Below, piece after piece: positions 6,108 through 8,732 of a stretch of DNA of 8,732 bases. The position numbers and the translations under genes were made by a program. How positions within the stretch are numbered: position 1 is the first letter of the stretch; every line of letters begins with the position of its first letter. The notes beneath the pieces are model-generated. The model was not told the DNA's origin, searched no databases, and was given only the letters and a program-made list of their open reading frames with translations. The stretch comes from CAYVMN01 sp964452575 (GTDB lineage Bacteria; Desulfobacterota; DSM-4660; Desulfatiglandales; Desulfatiglandaceae). The stretch is taken from positions 1-8,732 of the forward strand of contig CAYVMN010000185.1 in assembly GCA_964452575.1 (NCBI GenBank). Reading direction: 5' to 3'.

Positions 6108-7457
6108 ATGAAGGTGATGTTGGGACTTAGGGCTATCGTCCTTCTCCTCTGTCTCTTATTAAATCTCCAGATACTGGTCCCTGACGAACTGGCCGCCGGG
6201 TCAAGGTCTTCCCAGTCAAGATCCAAACGCCCCTCTTCCAAGAAGGTAGCATTATCAAAACACAAAAGGCAGGTTCCGTCAGAGGAAAAGAAGGAGGTTC
6301 AATCCGATCCTGCTCTCTCTGAGGAGTATCTCCTGGAGGAGATAAAGCCATATCTGGGCATACCTTACCGCCGGGGGGGCTACAGCAAGAAAGGAATGGA
6401 CTGCTCGGGATTGGTAAAGCACATCTATTCCAAGACCTTGCAGGTGGATCTCCCACATTCGACTTCTCAGCAATACGCCTTGCCCACAATGGAAGAGGTC
6501 TCGGAAGATGAACTGAGGCCGGGGGACCTTATCTTCTTTTCTCAGAAAAAGAAGCGAATCGCCCACGTAGGGATCTATCTTTCTGACGGGAAATTTATCC
6601 ATGCGGGTCGGAAAAGTGGGGTAACCATCTCCAGCCTTGATAACCGGTACTGGAAGGTAAAAATGGTAGGCGCCAAGAGATTTGTCGGCCTGGGGGGGTC
6701 TAAGGACACCGAGAGTGATGCTTCAGCGAGCACGGTAGTCATCGCCTTAAATGAGAATGGTGACCTTCTATATCACTATCCTGTAAGTAGGAGGGGGTTC
6801 GACTGGTCTCTACAAGACAGTCTAAGACCGATCCTTGCCCAGGATCTTTACTCCGGGAATAGCCTGGTGCATACCCCGAGCTACAGTTTCGAAGTCCAGA
6901 TCAGCCGGGTCCTCGTGGAGGATTCCTGGAACATGAGTCTGAGCCTCCTACGGGAAAACATTTACAGGGATCCTTCGGAGGGAGGGTACCTCCCCCAGAC
7001 CCTATTGTCCAGGTCTCATATCTCAGATTCGGAATACACCTTACAGGGGTACCGACATGGGGTCAAGATGGCAAGTGACATAAACCCCTTTGAGTGGTTG
7101 CGGATTACTCCCTCCCTCTCCTATCTGGAGTATGGTAACGAATCCAAAGACCTGGCCTCTTGGAGACCGGCCCTGGGGTTGGAGATCCAGGTCATGCCCA
7201 TCCCTGAGAAGTGGGCCTTTTCCGCGGGGCTTCAATACTCGGATGAAACAGAATACACCAGCAAGGGCCTTAAGACCATTGATGATTCGTATGACGCAAA
7301 CATGTCCATCATGTTCGGGTATCGTCTGAAAGATGATCTGAAATTCAACCTGGTGGGCCAGCATGCCCTGGGGAATCTTTTCGGAACCAAACAGAATCAT
7401 TCCGGGGAAGTACAGGAGCGAAAAGGGCTTTTCTTGAGCTTGGACTGGTCCTTTTAG
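6108..7457 (+). CDS. NlpC/P60 cysteine peptidase with a C-terminal outer-membrane beta-barrel-like domain
   Basis: NlpC/P60 domains hydrolyse peptide bonds in the stem peptides of murein. This 449-residue protein has a signal peptide (hydrophobic to about residue 25, probable cleavage at LAA-G), a Ser/Lys/Arg-rich linker (31-68) and an NlpC/P60 domain (about 72-195). The catalytic Cys99 lies in MDCSGL, His153 in AHVGIYL and a further polar His165 in FIHAG. Residues 200-449 are rich in alternating polar/hydrophobic strands (for example FEVQISRVLV, RITPSLSYLEYG, ALGLEIQVMPI, FSAGLQYSDE, NMSIMFGYRL) and the chain ends LFLSLDWSF. A terminal aromatic strand of this type is the insertion signal of outer-membrane barrels. 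The barrel call is inference from pattern. The AAAGGA site is only one base before the ATG at 6108, so the ATG at 6117 (spacing 10) may be the true start. It follows the DUF2914 gene by 79 bp. Confidence 0.87.
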   Translation: MKVMLGLRAIVLLLCLLLNLQILVPDELAAGSRSSQSRSKRPSSKKVALSKHKRQVPSEEKKEVQSDPALSEEYLLEEIKPYLGIPYRRGGYSKKGMDCSGLVKHIYSKTLQVDLPHSTSQQYALPTMEEVSEDELRPGDLIFFSQKKKRIAHVGIYLSDGKFIHAGRKSGVTISSLDNRYWKVKMVGAKRFVGLGGSKDTESDASASTVVIALNENGDLLYHYPVSRRGFDWSLQDSLRPILAQDLYSGNSLVHTPSYSFEVQISRVLVEDSWNMSLSLLRENIYRDPSEGGYLPQTLLSRSHISDSEYTLQGYRHGVKMASDINPFEWLRITPSLSYLEYGNESKDLASWRPALGLEIQVMPIPEKWAFSAGLQYSDETEYTSKGLKTIDDSYDANMSIMFGYRLKDDLKFNLVGQHALGNLFGTKQNHSGEVQERKGLFLSLDWSF

Positions 7458-7466
7458 GTGTTAGAA

Positions 7467-7495
7467 GCCGTCGCCCTGCGCCCTCGAGCAGCGGC
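7467..7495 (+). other. GC-rich hairpin just after the NlpC/P60 stop
   Basis: GCCG (7467-7470) plus CTGC (7476-7479) can pair with GCAG (7488-7491) plus CGGC (7492-7495) around an 8-base loop, with a 5-base bulge. It starts nine bases past the stop codon. There is no following T-run, so it may protect the 3' end rather than terminate transcription. Confidence 0.28.
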
Positions 7496-7513
7496 CTCCA
7501 GAAACACCAATAG

Positions 7514-7794
7514 TCAACCTATGAGACGGGTTGAGAGACGAGTTTTGTTACGCATGGTTAAGCCTCCTTCTTGTAAGAGATCTCTAAAAGACTGGTTTGC
7601 ACTCGTCTGGGCGGGGCGGCGACACGCGATTAGATGCGTGGCGCCCTACGCACGGCCTTGATGCCCCTCAAATTTCGGTGGTCCCCGATGGATCCAAACT
7701 GCTCCATCATTTCGCCCTTCTAAAATCAATTCCGGGATAGCAAAATCCACACAGCTGATGATGCCTTGATAGCGGTTAAGCCCGCGCGAAGATC
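7514..7794 (-). pseudogene. Degenerate minus-strand reading frame or repeat copy with a retained Shine-Dalgarno
   Basis: In one minus-strand frame the stretch from 7794 to 7514 is open except for a single TAG (about 7644-7646). It reads GAVWIHRGPPKFEGHQGRA before the stop, then GATHLIACRRPAQTSANQSF and DLLQEGGLTMRNKTRLSTRL up to a TGA at 7514-7516. Inside it a consensus AAGGAGG (7569-7563) stands seven bases before an ATG at 7555, giving a 13-codon ORF, MRNKTRLSTRLIG. After a +1 shift the frame continues past that stop as YWCFWRPLLEGAGRRLLT. No family is assigned; the residue string feels familiar as a sequence recurring in environmental Desulfobacterota, which would fit a repeat or a decayed gene, but I cannot verify this. 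A TGCGT/ACGCA hairpin (7635-7639 with 7648-7652) lies in it. Apart from this the 7458-7798 gap holds nothing clear. Confidence 0.3.
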
Positions 7795-7798
7795 AGCG

Positions 7799-7827
7799 TT
7801 GATAAAAAAAGCCTTTCGTGCTATTAT
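7799..7827 (+). promoter_or_regulatory. Strong sigma-70-type promoter for the C1A peptidase gene
   Basis: TTGATA (7799-7804), a 17-base spacer ending TGC, and TATTAT (7822-7827) form a -35 and extended -10 close to consensus. Transcription would begin near 7834 and give a leader of about 90 nt, so the peptidase gene is likely its own transcription unit. Confidence 0.65.
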
Positions 7828-7833
7828 TTTTAG

Positions 7834-7923
7834 ATATAGACGAAGATTCCCCGGTGATTGGTCGACTACCCAGGTTGCTGTGTCAAAGAAGCAAAAGGCC
7901 GGGAAGAAAAAATGGAGGATTCT
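7834..7923 (+). promoter_or_regulatory. Foldable 5' leader of the C1A peptidase mRNA
   Basis: TTCCCCGG (7847-7854) can pair with CCGGGAA (7899-7905) with one bulged C, enclosing GGT/ACC (7860-7862 with 7868-7870) and TTGCT/AGCAA (7875-7879 with 7890-7894). The closing stem ends nine bases before the GGAGG ribosome site (7914-7918). This could be a regulatory leader, but no known riboswitch class is matched. Confidence 0.35.
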
Positions 7924-8732
7924 ATGAAGATAAGGCTATTTCGCTTAATCATCGTGTTGCTTGCTCTCTTATGTCTTGCCGGGTCTTCGTGGGCTGCGGG
8001 AGGCAATAGGACTTACCCTCTCATGAGACCTGACAAGGAGACCTTTCTCCGTTGGGTTCAGCAGTACGAGTCGGCGCCGAGGGCCTCCATCGATGAGCGT
8101 CTGGCAGCCGCCATTCCTCCCCAAGGTTCCCTGAGCCTCTTGAGCTATCTATCTTATGTCCCTGTGGAAAGGGATCAGGGGAGCTGTGGAAATTGCTGGG
8201 TTTGGGCCGGAACCGGTTGCATGGAACTTGCCCTTTATTTCCAGAAATCCATCACGGACCGTCTCTCCATACAGCTCCTAAATTCGTGTGATATCCCTTA
8301 TGCCTGCTGTGGCGGGTGGCTTTCAGATCTTGCAAGGTTCTATACAGACAAGGGGTATGCCGTTCCATGGGCCAACACCAATGCCCAATGGCAGGACGGC
8401 GGGCGGACTTGTGCCAACGGGTCCTCCACCCGTTCCTGCGGTTCTATTGACACTGCAACCAGCTACCCCATTACGTCCATAGCCGCGCAGACCATAGACA
8501 CCCAAGGGACCGGGCAGGCAACTGCCATCTCCAATATCAAGAACATCCTCACCCAAAACAAGGGAGTCTGGTTTGGGTTCTTTCTCCCCACAACCGCGGA
8601 CTGGAATACCTTTTTCAGTTTCTGGAATAACCAGTCTGAGTCAGCTGTCTGGGATCCCGATACGTCTTGTGGAAAAGACACAGACGCGGGCTACGGCGGC
8701 CATGCCGTCCTGGTCGTCGGATATAATGATGA
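7924..8732 (+). CDS. Exported papain-family (C1A) cysteine peptidase, C-terminus outside the window
   Basis: The frame opens at an ATG with GGAGG five bases upstream and runs off the window after 269 codons. A signal peptide is evident: MKIRLFR, a hydrophobic core (LIIVLLALLCLAG), and a probable cleavage after SWA (22-24). There is no lipobox. The catalytic core of the papain family follows: the oxyanion Gln85 and nucleophile Cys91 in QGSCGNCW, the disulfide-type SCD....ACCGGW (121-132), and His260 in GYGGHAVLVVGY. The catalytic Asn/Trp region would lie past the edge. The stretch between signal and core (about 25-78) is short for an inhibitory propeptide. Cysteines are abundant (88, 99, 122, 128, 129, 163, 172, 249), as expected for an exported disulfide-bonded enzyme. 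CGNCW replaces the commoner CGSCW. It is likely periplasmic or secreted; the substrate is unknown. It has its own promoter at 7799-7827. Confidence 0.86.
   Translation, partial: MKIRLFRLIIVLLALLCLAGSSWAAGGNRTYPLMRPDKETFLRWVQQYESAPRASIDERLAAAIPPQGSLSLLSYLSYVPVERDQGSCGNCWVWAGTGCMELALYFQKSITDRLSIQLLNSCDIPYACCGGWLSDLARFYTDKGYAVPWANTNAQWQDGGRTCANGSSTRSCGSIDTATSYPITSIAAQTIDTQGTGQATAISNIKNILTQNKGVWFGFFLPTTADWNTFFSFWNNQSESAVWDPDTSCGKDTDAGYGGHAVLVVGYND

Noticed and set aside
7458..7661. 67-residue plus-strand open frame after the NlpC/P60 gene
   Set aside because: It begins on a GTG directly after the previous stop with no ribosome site and overlaps the GC hairpin. It is better explained as the complement of the degenerate minus-strand frame.

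Overview
The window carries seven protein-coding genes. Two run off the edges: a membrane sensor protein on the left and a papain-type peptidase on the right. Base composition is moderate, and the gene set is a zinc-finger DnaJ with a CbpM-like partner, a DUF2914 protein, a radical SAM protein with a 'GQGCEGEP' motif, and a sensor with a short N-terminal anchor. This suggests a Gram-negative bacterium of the Desulfobacterota (former Deltaproteobacteria). The C-terminal outer-membrane barrel signature in one protein supports an outer membrane. The taxon is an inference from family resemblance; no rRNA or marker gene is present. I see no phage, transposase, CRISPR array or tRNA.

Left part (1-3564): the N-terminal 150 residues of a membrane-anchored sensor (minus strand, cut by the window edge) diverge from a radical SAM protein (842-2158, plus). 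The roughly 390 bp between them holds a good extended -10 promoter for the radical SAM gene. It also holds a minus-strand reading frame broken by two stops that ends in an ATGA overlap with the sensor start. The radical SAM gene converges on a divergent PurD-like ATP-grasp ligase (2206-3564, minus). No other purine gene is present.

Middle (3565-5608): the purD-like gene and a CbpM/MerR-like gene (3858-4175) are transcribed apart from back-to-back TTGACA-type promoters. The CbpM-like gene meets a class A DnaJ gene (4202-5335, minus) tail to tail, 26 bp apart. This is a partner pairing known from E. coli cbpA-cbpM, but here the genes are convergent and the J-protein has all four zinc motifs. 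Upstream of dnaJ lie its likely promoter and a long imperfect hairpin (5478-5544) of unknown function.

Right part (5609-8732): three plus-strand genes encode exported proteins: a DUF2914 protein, an NlpC/P60 peptidase whose C-terminal half looks like an outer-membrane beta-barrel ending in Phe, and a papain-like (C1A) peptidase with its own strong promoter and a foldable leader. Between the last two is about 340 bp that looks like an eroded minus-strand reading frame or repeat copy. It still carries a perfect Shine-Dalgarno in front of a 13-codon ORF.

The most notable items are the NlpC/P60-barrel fusion, the class A DnaJ with CbpM, the divergent PurD, the structured intergenic elements and the two interrupted frames. 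No complete new multi-gene system is evident.
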